NCBI RefSeq assembly: GCF_016801865.2
Contig: NC_068937.1
Coordinates: forward strand, 126,693,818-126,757,817
DNA from: Culex pipiens pallens
Lineage: Eukaryota; Arthropoda; Insecta; Diptera; Culicidae
DNA length: 64,000 nucleotides
Direction of reading: 5' to 3'
Shown: positions 12,601-27,600 of the stretch, piece by piece
Position numbering within the stretch: the stretch's first letter is position 1
Layout: every line of letters starts with the position of its first letter
The notes under the pieces: generated by a model
Told to the model about the DNA's origin: nothing
Databases searched by the model: none
The model's input: the letters and a program-made list of their open reading frames with translations, nothing else
Translations under genes and position numbers: made by a program

Positions 12601-15600
12601 TGCCTTTTTTTATAAATTGATTTTTTTTTGTGTTTGTTCAAAAATCTATCAAAAGCTTTTAAATTTTATTTTGTTTTTTTTTATGATCTTGTGATTTTTT
12701 TTTGTCATGATGGTTACCAAGGACATTAAACTTGATGAAACAATTATTTGCATAAATTCTTCAACATTTTGTAATCCTCAGCAGTAACGTGATGAATGAT
12801 TTTAGAATATCATAACAATTAAGCTCGAAATTCGAAATCGAGCTTTGATCCTAATTGAAGCCAAGACATGAAACCGTTGATTTTATTTATGATTAATTGT
12901 CTTATTAACATTATGTTAACCAAAAAGTGTTCAACCTAATTTGTTTTTTTTTAATCTTATTTTGACATCTTATTTTTTTATTGAACAAAATAAAACAATC
13001 TTCAACCGATTTTACCAAAAATCATAATAAATTTGGTCCTTCTTCCTTGATTAGAAAATCTGAATAAATTATTGAAGAATCGCAAAATGATTTGTATTCA
13101 TGTAAGTCCTGTTCCATGATCTAAAAAAAATATTAAGAAAAATGCGAGATAGTTGAAAAATCTGAAAGGAATGGTAATGTTATTTGTCCGTTGCAAATAT
13201 TTTTCTTTAAACAAAAATAAATCTTTTCAAAGGTAAAATAAACTAAATATTCGAAAATATATTAATAAACCACAAGCCTTACCCGACAAACTTCGTTCTG
13301 TCTTTTTTTTCGTTTGTTGACGTTTTTAACTTTTTTTGCTTATTCAGCCTCCTGTGATCAAAATTTGATTTTACGTAACTTTTCCCATACAAACTGTAAA
13401 TTTTCCGGAATCGGTTCCAGAGTGGCCAAAGTTGTCACTTTTTGGCGTAAGAACCTTCCTTGGACTTTTACGAACCCAACGCAACAAAAAGCACCTCGAT
13501 ACGACGCTCCGTATTGAACTGATTCGCGTTCGAACAAAACCGTCGAAATTTTTTATATATAGAGATTACAACAAAAAAAGACATATCATTGATATTTATT
13601 AAAAAACTGCTGTTTCCATTCAGACTGTAGTTAAGATTTGCCCCACATGACGGTGACAATAATTAAAATCCTGAAAATGTCATAATGTCAAAACGTAATT
13701 TTTCAACCAGGATTGCTGGAAGAATAAAAAAAACTCAAACTTGGAACGTATTTTGACAAAAATCTAATTTCTGAAGATAAAAAGCATATTATGTATTATT
13801 TTTCCGGCTGACAATAATCTTATAATGAGAAAGCCGAAACCTAGAATAAAAATAGTAAATTTTTTGTAGAACAAAAGATGCTCAAAATAAGATCCTAATT
13901 GGGCTGAAGAGATATAAAGAAATTACGCTGAGATAAAATCAGTTCATTGCAACTACGGGGTAACAAAACTCCAGATTTTGAATTTCCCGGAAATCGAGAG
14001 TTGAATTTTGCCATTTCCCTGGAAATAGCCCGGGACCCGAACAGACGGTAATAACTAAATTCATGCCATTTCAATAACAAATACTGTTAAAATAACAGAA
14101 AGTGTAATGGAATATTCTTGCAAAATCCATTTTTGCATAAGAGTTCAATAACAGTTTATGTTATCATAACAAAATTTGTTATTGGTCAAATATTGTTTGA
14201 AAGCCAAAACAACTTTGAAATAACATTTTTTGTTATGGAAGAATAACTCCAATTGTTATTAGGATGATCGGATTGTTGTTAAAATAACAAAAAATAATAA
14301 CAAAGATTTGTTCAAAGAATAACTAAAAATGTTATTAGTCTGTTATTACAATAACAATTCAATAACAAAAAAAAATCATAACGGCGAATAACAAATCTTG
14401 TTATAAATAACATAACATGTTATTGGCCTAGTATTTTCCAATATCAAAAAATGTTATTCCCGAGTTATTTCCGTCTGCTCGGGGAACTTTAATTTTTATT
14501 CAAATTTATTAATATGGTGCCAATTAGTCCGTTGCAAATATTTTTTGCAGTTTATGTCCCTCGACTCTGACCAAAGTCGAGGGGGGGGGGTGGGCAAAAA
14601 AATAAAAAAGTATAAAAATTGAAATTGAAAAATTGAGTCATGGTTTCAACATTTTAATGAAAAAAGTGTTTTAAAATGCATTATACACCTGTCCAGTTGT
14701 TTTGCCATCATTAGTTTCCAACATATCTAAATATTGATGAAAATTTTATTTTTTGCGAAAAATATTTTTTTTGCGGTGCTGTACATTGCAATTAAGTAAA
14801 AATTCAAAACATTTTTAAACAAGCCCAAACATGCTAAATATGATTATCAATTCAGAAAAATGCATTTTAGATTGTTTGTTTGGATTAGACTTCTATTTTC
14901 ATGGAAAATTTGATTATTTTTTTTGGAAAAATATTTTTTTGCCCCCTGATTTTTCAGACCAATTTTGAAGGGGGGGGCGACATAAACTTTGAAAAATATT
15001 TGCAACGGCCTTATAAGAAATAATTTTATAAACTGAATACATTTTAATGAATTCAATACCGTCATCAGGGGTGACATTAGGTCTGGGGAGTGAGATTGGG
15101 TCATACAAATTTCGGAATTTTTGACATTCAATTTCCCGGGAACGGAGGTTAAAAAATTGACAATTTCACGGGAAATTAGTCCCGGGATTTTCCGCTCGTC
15201 AACCTGTAATTGCAACAATTTAAGTTAAAAATATCTTTACGGTACAAAAAACCTGAAAAATCTTTTAATAGCAAAATTATTTGATTTGATTAGAAAAATC
15301 AACAAATAAACTGTATCGGTAAACATTATTTTTAGTTTATCCTCCAATTGAACATTAAATTTGTACAGTAATTTATTAAGATTTAAAACACTACGCGTCT
15401 CCTGGTTTTGATTGTGTTTTTATAGATACTTTCCAGGAGACGCATGAAGTTTCAAGACAATTTTATGATTTGAATTAGTCAGGAGATTTTTTTTCAATTA
15501 TCTGTATTCTTTAAACTTGCTTGTCCAGATTTTTTTTTGAATATTTTTGTTAAGTTATTTTTTATTTTTTGTTAAAACGAAATAAGTATTTCAACAGATT

Positions 15601-18600
15601 CGCCAGAACATTTCCGAAAATTCTCTTCTTCGATATTGAAGGGACCGTCGAGTTCGGGAGTTATCAAATTATAGAACGAAAACTAACTTAATCCACCTAA
15701 GTGGTTGGTGCCTTCCTCACTCTTTACCAACTATTGGTGATTCGATGGGTTTGGACACAAATTTCATCTAGTTTTTCTTAAAATCCGCCAAAAAAAGTAC
15801 ACAAATATCACTTAAGTGGTCATAACTCAAGACAGGGTTGCCAGATCTTTGATGTTTTGGACTCGTTGGAAAGGTCTTGCGATTACCTAACCAACGATGT
15901 ATAACATGACGATATTTGAATCGATTTCCGGTCACTTATCCAACATCCGGATAAATACAAAAACACATTTTTATACATAACTTTTGAACTACATATCGAA
16001 ACTTTATAAAAATCAATAGGTACGTATGGGACCTTAAACCAAATCGAATGCAACTGGTTTGACCAAAATCGGTTCAGCCAGTGCTGAGAAAACTCAGTGA
16101 GAATTTTGGTCACATACACACACACATACACACACACAGACATTTGTTCAGTTTTCGATTCTGAGTCGATAAGTATACATGAAGGTGGGTCTACGAGCTT
16201 TCTGTGAAAAGTTCATTTTTAGAGCAGGATTATATACTTACCTCAGTGAGGAAGGCAAAAATCAAAGCAATCTTTTTGAAGGGACTGGTCTCGTGGCGCA
16301 GGGGTAGCGGCTTCGGCTGCCGATCCCGATGATGCTATGAGACGCGGGTTCGATTCCCGCCTTATCCACTGAGCTTCTATCGGATGGTGAAGTAAAACGT
16401 CGGTCCCGGTTTCTCCTGTCTCGTCAGAGGCGCTGGAGCAGAAATCCCACGTTAGAGGAAGGCCATGCCCCGGGGGGCGTAGTGCCAATAGTTTCGTTTT
16501 TTTCGTTTCGAAAAATTTATTGACAGCTGGAGCAATTTTGATATCGAGAAGATCGACAGCCAGAGAGTTCACTGTAGTTGATCCATCAGAGTTTTCTCAT
16601 AAAAAAATGATCTGAATTTCTCTAACAGAAGGACAGTAGGTATATTTTGACATCTCATCTCAAATTTGATTTTTTCAAAAGAACTGAATTATCATTACAA
16701 AACTATAGATGCAAATAATAGGACTTTAAAAACAAGAGACTCTTTTTGACAAATTTACAAGTTGTGGGATTCATAATTCACGTTGCTTAAGCGAATGTTT
16801 TTGTTTGCCATCTCCAACGTTTAACCTTCAAAGCAGCACTCGATTCGATTGCAAAATCCTAGCCCCTTAAAGTTTACGCCCCTTTTAAACCCTTTCCCGA
16901 AGCCTACTTATCTACGAAACAATTCAAACCGAGAGAAAGCAAGTGAGTGTTTGCATGAGAATTAACTCACATTAAATTTAACGGCAACATTAAGCAATGG
17001 CAATAATGATAATCACATACCCCTACGAGCAAAAAACACACACACACACTCAGAGTCACAACCCGCAAGCAAACAAACGCAAAACACACATATGTTTTCG
17101 TCTGAATTCCACCCGATCCCCCGTCAGGGTGGCCAACCCAACCCCTCTTATTTTGACGGGAGATGTTTGGCAACACTGGCTGGGGCTGCTTGAAGTTGAA
17201 GAAACAAGCATAAATCCTTGCCCGCGTCATGAGTTCAATGTTTGTGTGTGTGTATTTTTGTGTGTATGTGTGGGTATGATTAAAATGACGACAATAACAA
17301 TGCTGATAATTATGCTGCTTAAAACCACTGGAGGGTGATGTTTTCTAATTATTATAATTAATGTTGAGTTAGGTTAGTTGAAATGTCAGGTTTACGTTTA
17401 TGATATTCGATGAAAGCAAAAAATTCAACATCAATTTCATCAAATATCGATAATGTTGCCTCAAAGTATCATCACTTGGATCGTTTAACTGCCAATGCTA
17501 CACCGTTTAACCCGGTACGAACAAAAGCCTCGAGGCGCTTCCCCCTTAAAACTAGCACATCCTTTAGTCGGAAACTAATTTAAATTATAAACACGACAGC
17601 ACTCAGCTGGAAAAGAGCGGAGGAGGCCGCCAGTACACAGCAAACTGGAAACTTTCCGGCCCCGCGTTCAGAAGTGATCATCGAGCTAAACAGGAGAAGA
17701 CCTTGGGTTGTCTTTAACTTGGGACCGCAAATTTTCAACTGTATATTTAAGAGCTTAGAACTTGCCCTTCCCTCTTCACGAAGTGGCGTGTGGCCCTCAG
17801 ATGTGACACTATCTGTTGTGAGATTCTTAGGATTGGTTTTGGAAAACAGAAACTACTTCATGAAAAATTTGTTTCAAATCATTAAAATGTTTTGAAAAGT
17901 GTAAATTTTTGGAAACTTCAACTTTCTACGACCTTTAACTTTTTTTTTGTATCAAGCATACAGTCTTGCTCGAAAATCAAAAAATAATTCTAAATAGGAA
18001 AATAAAAGATAATTTGATAGTTTGAAACTAAAATTGCAAAGCAATATCCAAACAAATTTTCCTCCCCTCAAACATTTCCACCAAAATTGAAAATTCTCAT
18101 TAGCACGGATGTGGAATTTATGTTTTCTCTGGGAGTCCCTGCGACTTTAGCATCCGGCGTTCCCAGACTTGAAAATAAAAAAGAACCGGAAAAAGCCCTG
18201 ATGGGACCAGCAGACGGAGGCGTTACATTGAAATCGCATATTAATTAAGCCAAAAATAAAAGCTTTCACATTTGGGTTGGATGCTTACGCGTGGTTGTTA
18301 GAGTTTTTGTGTATGAGGGAGAGGGGGAGGGGGTCTCAAACCCAAATTTCTGGAGAGGAAAAGTTGTGGGAGTGGGCTTAAATGAAAGTCTTAAATTTTA
18401 TGCTGAAAAAGTAGGCTCTTCAATGCTGGGGTTTTCCAAGAAGGATGGGAGTTTTTTCAATGTAGGAATTTGATGTGAGTTATCTTTATGAAAAGAACGG
18501 GAAAAAGTAGACAGGAATAATTATTTAAGAAGCTTTCTATCGGTGGATGAAAAATCCTTGAGAGTTTGAAGGGAATTCAGATGGAAACACTTTGACTAAT

Positions 18601-21600
18601 TAAAAGCGATATATAGACTATAGTCTATAGTCATTCTTGATTAAATTAAATTTAAACATGTGAAAAACACATGTCTCTCATGCTAAATGTGTTTTCCTTC
18701 GTTGATATTGTAGTTGATTCTTCTAAAAGTTCACTTTAATTTTGATAAAAAGGCTATTTAAAACGCATTCATATAGGTTTAATTCAATAAGTTCGTAATA
18801 TGATATCGTCGTTTCTCACCAGAGGCAGTATATGGCATTCCACAGAAATAAAACGCAAAAGTATGGTTTCGCTACCCAATAAATTTTGAGATTCATTTCC
18901 ATTCCATCCACTCCGCTACAAATCTCGATTCTTTTTATCCAGTTTTACCACCCATAAGCTCATTACATTCACATGAAACCACACACATACGCACCTACCC
19001 ATTCATTTCTCCGTACAGAAAATAATAAAAATAATGAAAAAATACCGTTCTCATCGTTATTACTGGTATTATTATCGTTTATAATTATGTTTAATTTAAC
19101 CCAGGGTTTACTCAGCCTCCCCCGCCCAACCTCCCTCAGCACACATGAAACCTATTAGCGAAATAATTAAATTCCTCCCCGCGGTAGCCATTAATCAGCA
19201 CGAGATTTATGAACTGCAAAGAAAACTTTGAACAACGACCACGACGATCACGACGCACACATCCATGCGTGCTGCTCGTTATGAACCACCCTGTTTCGGT
19301 CTACCCTCTCCATGAAAGCCGGGTCACACATACAAATGAATCGTCAACCTCCAAAACATTGGTTTGCCTCAATTTTCATTCCATTTTTTGAAACTTGTAA
19401 AATATTAACGAAATTTTTGTGGGATCCTGAAATTTTGCTGACCATTTTGCAACCCCAATTTGATTGGTTTTGTTTTTTTAGACTCATGCAAATCAGAACC
19501 AAATGACACAAATATGTAGTAAAACATCACTTACTTAAATGTCATTGAAAAAAAGTTTTTTTTAATCAACTATTTGCCAAAACTTTTAATACTTTTGTTC
19601 ACACAATTTAAAACGAAATAATCACTTTGACATGAATTGTGCAGTGAATCACAATCGAAAATAAATCGAAAACTCTGTAACTAACTTATTGCAACTTGGT
19701 TATTCTCAAAAAAACCTTTTTAAATTATACAATAGAGGCAACAAAGTGGAACATGACAAATTTGCTGAGAACCAATTCAATTTTTAAAAATATTATGCGT
19801 CTCCAGGTTTCAATTATTTGACAAATACTTTCAAGGAGACGTGTTATGTTTAAAGTATCTTTTATGTGATTTCATATTTACTGGTGAAAATATGTGAAAA
19901 AAAAAACAAAAATAATAAGTTTTATAAAATAGATCAGGTTTAGAAATAAGAAAAAATGTGTCAGGGTTAAAACGTTTCATGCTTAAGTAAATAAATAAAA
20001 ATAGAAATAAAACATTTGCTAATATAAAAAAAAAACACGAAATATTTAAAATCAATAAGTACAACGTAAAACAACAAAACATGGCCTTAATTATGCGTTA
20101 GAAAATTTTCTGTTAGAAAGCCTAGTTCGATAGAAATAATTGAATTTTTGGTTTTATTTACTTAGAAATCTGAATGATCTCCAGGTTAAAAGTATCTCGA
20201 AATCCCAGAATAAATAGATTTGCCTGATACAAAAAAAAAGTAAATAAAAAGTTAAGCTCAGATTTTAGAATTTAACTCAAATGTCACAAACAATATAAGA
20301 GAGAGACTCACACACTAATACAAATCTTATAATTGTTTACCTCCAAGTGGGGAGAATGGGAACTGCAGTCTGAATACTATTTTTTAGAGAATATTAATGC
20401 TTTAATTTGAATGCGGAAAAAACATATTTAACAATTTTAAATCCAAACAGTTTTCTGAACAAGTTCCATAAAAAAGTATCAGTTTTGGTTCAATATAAGC
20501 AGAGATATGCCCAATTTCCTGAAATAATTAGTGCCTTTCTCCAAAATTTCTTAATTTAATTACCTTTCACATGATGGGCACTGCCTACTAAAATATTTTT
20601 TATGATGATAATAATTAATTGAAACATAAAAATTATAAAAAAAAGTTTTGACGAAATTCATGAAAACTATTCTATAGAATTCATTACAAAACTCAGTAAG
20701 CAGTGCACATCAGGTGAAAGATAATTAAATTAAGAAATTTTGGAGAAAGGCACTATTTATTTCAGGAAATTGGGAATATACACAGTTTATTAATTAAATG
20801 ATTCAGGTGTTGCATTGTTTATTCCTCAAATTCGTATCCTGGCAATGTGTTGCTGTATTTTCATGACAAATTGTACAAAGAAAAGATTTATTTTCGGTCG
20901 TATCGGGGTTTCCAGCTTGGATTTTGGAGTAATTTCAAAGAATGCTAGAAATCTGGTAAATTTGGTTCGATTTTTTTTGTGGAGGTCAAATATGGGTTAA
21001 ATATAGTTGGTTAGAGTCCCCAAGGCAATTCATAAGAAATTTGAGTGATATCAATATGAATGCACCGGTTTTCTGTGACTTTTTTGAACAAATATCCCAC
21101 AAAATCGAAAAATAAACTTCTAAAAAAAAATGCTCTAGACCCCCCGACGAAATATTTCGGTATACCCCGCAAAATGTCGGGAAAGAGCCCTTCTTTCACA
21201 GTGCCAAATATCAGACACACCGAATTTTTTATCATTAGTTTGTTCAAAAAAACACATCGTGTTAACGGTTTCAATTTTTTTTGAGTTTTTTTTTTTTTTG
21301 TTGAAAATGTGAATTTGTTGAAATCCTAGAGTTTCCAACATAATTTATATTCAATACACTTTGTCATTTGTTGTTGAGACAAAGTCAAACTAAAAAGAAA
21401 AAACTGTTTTTTTTTTAATTTTACTGTTTTTTTTAAATTTTACTTAGGAGACTTTAAAAAAAGTTCAAAATGATACGACGACAGTAATAAAATTGTGATC
21501 CTAATTTTGAGAAATCCTTACCAATTTTTTGAAATGTCACAGCGTTTGCAATATCGATCTGACAATTTTCGAAAAGGTGTCCGCAAACCCCCCTCAGAAA

Positions 21601-24600
21601 ACATTAACCAATTGCAGCAACAACAACAATAATATCAACAATCACAGCCAAAACCAACAACAACAACACTCCAGCCGTCTCTTTCCCTCTCTTTCTCTCT
21701 TTCTTTCTCTGCTCTGCTCTTTCTCTCTATCCCACTTTTGCATTCGTTGCAGTACGGGCCATGGGCATGGACGATAACTACCACCGACTGCTGGACCAGA
21801 ACATGGCCCTGATCGAGACCCCGTTGGTGGCGCCGGCCCACGCGTACTTCCCTCAGCACTACAAGACGGCCCTGTACCCGTACAACATCTCCGGCTACCA
21901 CCACCAGCACCAGCACGGACTCCACGGTGGCCACTTTGGACACAACGGGAACGGAAATGGGAATGGCCACGGCCATCTGGCCCCGGCGTCGATGTCCTCC
22001 CCGGTGGACAACATTCTGATCAATTTGAGCGGCGATGGCAACGGAGACGCGGCCATCGAGTACGGCAGCAGCAGCTTCGACGAGAACAATGCGGTCGAAC
22101 GTCAAAGTAGGTACCATCCCCGCGACTGACCTCCATCCACCCACTAACCCACAAGACAGCACCCACCCACACAAACACACAGCTACACCTACAAATCCCA
22201 AAAATACCCACCGTAAACGTCCCGTGACGTCACGCAGTCTGTCTCGATCTGTTTCGGTGTCCGACGTCTGTTTGTGTCTCTTTGTCCGAGTCCGCAACTG
22301 TGCTCGTGCACCTCGTTTTACCCCGCGCGCTACCAAAGCTGTCAAAAGTTGTTTCAGTTGTCCCCACTAACGGCTCCACCGTAAACACCGCTACCCAAGT
22401 AGATAGAAAAGGGCTTGCTCCTAGATCCGAATCCCAAACTCCCAAATGATTTTGCTCCTTTCGTAGAATTGTTTATTTTATTTGAGTCTTATTTTTTTTA
22501 AGTACAAAACTTATAATTTTCAAAAGCGCATTCAAATCACCACCGCTGTCGCCTGCATTGATCTTCTCTCCATATATATCACACTCACCTTCAGTCATCG
22601 CAGATCGTATTTTCGTATGGTTTTTCAACACTTCATGCATCGCAAGTCATGTCACGTTCATTTACAAGCTGAAACGCAACCTCAAGCAAAACCTCACTAA
22701 AGTCGTGAGAAATCCCGTTTGGGAAAAAAACTATACTTTTCGTAGAAACAAGAATTTTAACAAATTATTTAGACTTCTGAAAAAATAAATCATTTAACGA
22801 TATGTAAAATCTAAATAAAAAGAAAAAAACATTCTCGAAAACGAAACTGCATCATAAATAAAATTATATTTGGTTCGTGACAAAAATGTGTCATCAAAGG
22901 TGAGTTGGGGTTAAAAAATATGACCTAAAATTAGACAGATTACTGGAGCTGAGCAATTATCTACCAAAACCGGAAATGGATTTTATTTGTATTTTTGAAT
23001 TTGGCTCAAACTTTGTGGGGGCCTTCCCTATGACCAAAGCTATTTTGTGTCATTGGTTCACCCATACAAGTCTCCATACCAAACCCAAACATTGAATATT
23101 ACGCCCATTTAAAATGCTAGTCTTGATTTAAAAAATTTCAAAATATTATTTGCGAAAAGATCGAAAAATTTAACGAATGTTTCATGTATTAACATTGAAA
23201 ATCGGACCATTAGTTGCTGAGATATCGTCATTAGAAAATGGTGGGTTGTTTTGGTGAGATTTAGAAAACTTCAATTTTCGTGTTTCTTTTTCTTAAAGCG
23301 GCTCTATCTTAGCAACCCGAGGTCCCATCTTCAATGTCTTTTAGGCAATTTTATAGAAAATTTTCTGAACTTTTCAAAAAAAATATTTTTGGAAATGGTC
23401 ACTCATGGTCACTATTTTTAAAAATCGGAAAACTGCAAATATTTCGCTAAAATCAAACTTTCGGTGGCTATATCTTGAAAACGGAGCCCTTTATCAAAAA
23501 ACCTGTAAAGTACTTTTCGATTGCAAATTAAATTTTGCATTTAAAAAATAATGTCAAACTTGTTTTTGCATGAAACTTCGATTTTTTCCAAAAATCACTA
23601 TTTTTTCAAAAATTCATAGCTCGGCGGCAGATTTTTTGACCATGTTTCTCTAGGGCTCAAAAGTTGCGGATTTTTGTCCCCTAAAACATATCAAAAAATC
23701 TCGAAAATCAAAAAATACGTATTTTGGGAAATTGAGTTTTAGTGAAAAAAAAGTTGATTAAAAAAATCTGCAATTTTTTTTTCCGTGTACCTATTTTGCC
23801 GAAGACACCAAATTGATCAGAAAAATCACTCAAAAGTTTCAGCTGTTTGAATATTTACGTACCATTTTTGTATGGACAGCTGCCAAAATTGTATGGAGAC
23901 TTGTATTGGTGAACCAATGACGCAAAAAAGCTTATTTGGTCATAGGGAAGGCCCCCACAAAGTTTGAGTCAAATAAAAAAATACAAAAAAAATTGTCGAA
24001 ATCGGCCGATTTCGTAGAGAGTTGCTCAGCTTGGTTTATTTTGAATTCACAGTAACAAATAAATCATGATAATATTACATCTGGAAACGAGTACATATTT
24101 TATGTCAGAAAATGTGTAATTTTCCCTCTTAAAAAAATGTAAAGCTACCATTATACCGTTCATCATAAAAGAGGTAATTTTAAACCTTACACCATTTTTT
24201 CAGTGTTGTTGAGCTTAAATATGATCCCATAAGTGATTCGAGAATATGTGATCTAAGATGGCGGCCAATATGGCGGTGGTGGTGCATCAATAATATTCAT
24301 GTTGGCTTATCTTTACAATGTTAGCAATGGCAAGCAACAATTCGAATTTGTCTAATTTGCTGGTTGCTGGACATAACTGGCCGACAGCTATAAAGTCAAC
24401 TTCGTTTTTCTATAAATGGAAGCACTTTTCTCTCGACTCGAGGCCACAATTCTCTCTGACGAGTGCTGCTCATTTTTGTTGTGTCCGCGATCTTTATACT
24501 CAGGATCGTTTATTGTTGGTGTATTAATTTCAATGTAAAAGAAACAAACTTGGGAAGTGTAGTTTCTAATTGTTCATCTCATAACCGGTAGTGTTTTGTT

Positions 24601-27600
24601 AATTTTTAAAGATGATGATTAGGGTTAGTGAAATTTCACGATTTCGCGGACAGCATGAAATCCGCGAAATTTGGTTTTTTCCGTGAAATCCCGTGAAATT
24701 TTATGTTTGTGTGAAACTGTAACGATTTTTCTCAAAATAATTTATCAAACTCAAATAGGAACAAAAATAATCTTATGAACTACGGTAGAATTAAGCAGGT
24801 GTATATCCTGGTTTAAATACTGATCTAGGGTTAGTGATTTTCGTAGACGGCGTGAAATTCGTAAAATTTATCAATTTTCTCAAAAAAAAATTAAATAGTA
24901 ACATAATAAATATTTCATCCATGAAGACTTTTTAACTAAATTTCATTAGTTTTCAATTGAAAAAGTTGATATGAACCATTTAAAGAATTGTTCAGATTTT
25001 TCAGTTTTTTTAGAAACTTGCTAAATTTAGTAATATTTTCATTTGCTGTAATACAAATTTTACTGCTATTTTATTTGAAAGGTATAGTTTCAAAAGAAAT
25101 TACAATAATCAAGCTTTGTTTAATTCAAAATAATATGAAAAGTATTTTTTTTAAAGATCCATTAAGCTATTGTGTTTCATATGTTTATAGGACCTTTTCA
25201 ACCTTATAAAAACATTTCAGGATTTTTTCTGATTTTAAATTTTACGATATTTGATATTTGGGTGGATGATTCCCGTGAAAGTTCAAAAATACTTTTTTGT
25301 TTTCTGTTCTCATTTTGAAAAAAAAATTCGATTCCGTTGCAAATTATATTATTTTTGATTATTGATTTAATTTTTTTTTAAAGTGAGATGAAAACCTTAA
25401 AAATTATTTTTAATGGGCTAAACGTCGCAGACAATTCAAATTATTTTACTCATTTTGGCTGGACAAGATTGTTAAATCTTGCTTTGATATGAAATTCAAT
25501 AAATTGTTAAATGATAAAACAGAAGCAAATCAGCGAAAACTTTTTAGCTTTATTAGTCGAATATTAAAAAAGCAGTTCAGTAAATCAGCATACATATGCC
25601 CTACACTACCCATGTTCGCATAAATGTCCCATATGCAAAAACAGCAAGCTGAGAAAAACGCATTTGAATTTTGTCCCATACATAAGGCTACGTGTTAAGT
25701 TTTCGCGAAATATTGGATTTCCTCCTGATTTCTAGAACAAAGTACTGGATGTTATAGGCTCTTTTGAAAGAGCACACGATTTCGAACCGAACTGCATCAA
25801 TAACTCAAAAACAATGAAAATGCATATGGGACATTTATGCGATCAGGGGCAGTACATTTGGTTCAAAATATATATAGAGCCTATCCCTAAACCAGGTGGA
25901 AACATTTTTGAAAATTAGGAGATTTTTTTTGTCACGTTCAAATTTAGTGAAGATTTTTTTTTAGTTTATTGAAGAATAAAATATAATGAAGCAGAAAAAG
26001 TAGTTTCTGTGATTTAAACGTAAGATTTTGAGAGTTATTTTAATTTTTTTCACGTTCCGTGAAATTTGCGTGAAATTTGGTGTTTTAAAATTGAGGTCCC
26101 CGTGAAATTTGCAATTTTCGAGCGTGAAAAATCACTAAGCCTAATGATGATGAAATATTTATGTGTAGAAAATGCTAATAATGTGATTTGTTTGCCGAAT
26201 TTGGCAGGTTTTACCGATTTTTCAAGAGGATGAAGAAATTGGTAAACTGAAAAAAATCCGATCTTGATCAAACTTTACCGAAAATTTGTTCATAAATTTT
26301 ATTTTTTCAACTTTCAGCCGATTGTCGATAAATATTTTTTCATTACCGATCAAAAGTTCAACGCTTTTTTAACGATGCGGATATAATCTGATGTCAAAAC
26401 CCGACGACCTTTTGCTTGTTTTGGATCAATTTTCAATCAAAGTAGGTTTTTTTGGGGGTTCATACATAATGTAAAACTTATAACCCTAGGTTGATGGGTC
26501 TCCCTCAGGTTGCCCATAATACTTGGCCCGAAATTGGTGCTACACCCAAAGGAAAAATATATATCAAAATCTGCAACAGTGGATTTGCTGCAGAAAATGT
26601 TACATTTTATAACATTTTTTGCAGCAAGCTCATAGCTCATTTTTGCCCGCGTGTAAACATGTCAGCGATCTGCAGTTCTCACCAACACATAATGCTGGCG
26701 CGTCCCCGAGCAACTTTTTAAAGAGAAGAATATGTTGGTGCTCTTTCTCTCACAATTCATCAAGCGTCCATGGCGCGGTGGTAGCGTGTCGGATCAACAA
26801 CCAAGAAGTTGGTGGTTCAATCCTATTCTGTTAAGGTTTTTTTTTGTGCAATACAACCAAAACGCCGTCGGTAATGTCGATAATTGTCGGTAACGGGCAA
26901 AAATGTCATACCCCTATATCGCAAAAAATGCCTGAGGACAGTTTTCATGCAGATTCTGATATACTTTCATGCCGCCATGCATCACAATCATGCGACCGCC
27001 GTTTGGGTGTAGAATAGCTTACCAATTGTTTTGCAGTTGAAAATTGGTTTAATTTTTAACGAGTTTATAAATCTATTAGTGCGCAGATCGCGTTCAAACT
27101 ATTTAAAACATAAAATATAAAAAAACGTTAAAACAAACTCCTTGAAGACAGCACTTAAAGAAAGTCTCGAAATGAGTTTCCAACAACAAATCCCGTGAAC
27201 TCATTATCACTAATTACTGCAACTGTCAGTGTGGAAAACAATGCAACTTAATGGAATAATTAATCTCGCTCAATAAGCGAGCTCTTCGCCCGGCTTAGAC
27301 ATCGCGAATCCTCTGCGAGCCATGAAAGTGCAGAAGAAAGAGATCTCCCCTCGAGATAACAACTTCTTGCGCGCTTTTTGCGCGAGCTTTTCCAACCTTG
27401 GGTCAGTAGTTGAGCAAGAATACAAAGCAAATTATCACTACACCCTCCAATTAAAGCAATTCTTCAATTTTCACGCAAAAAAAGTGCAACGTCAGTTCTT
27501 GAAGTACTTTTTTTCTGCTGGTTATTTTTAATGCTTAATTTTTTTTTCGATTTGATTTTTCTTCTTTCAAATGTATATTTCAAATTTCAAACTGTGATAA

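Larger units (their letters stand above)
6698..21752 (+). other. Intron of 15.1 kb, repeat-rich
   Basis: This stretch is AT-rich, has no credible coding exon, and lies between a phase-1 donor and a phase-1 acceptor. It holds a foldback element (7279-8799), a SINE (9261-9505), a 143 bp tandem array (10880-11885), MITEs (14036-14483, 14526-15010, about 15690-16256), a SINE (16287-16510) and an inverted repeat (20504-20779). I see nothing recognisable at 9510-10880, 11890-14030 or 16580-20500 beyond short CA/GT runs near 17036 and 17243 and poly-A/T tracts. Confidence 0.6.

Noticed and set aside
17030..17280. CA and GT runs considered as a CRISPR-like or regulatory array
   Set aside because: Simple dinucleotide microsatellites in an intron; no spacer-repeat structure.
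21635..22345. 236-residue antisense open frame over Gfrl window exon 2
   Set aside because: It runs through the polypyrimidine tract and flanking intron, shows no domain, and is explained by GC-rich sense coding sequence.
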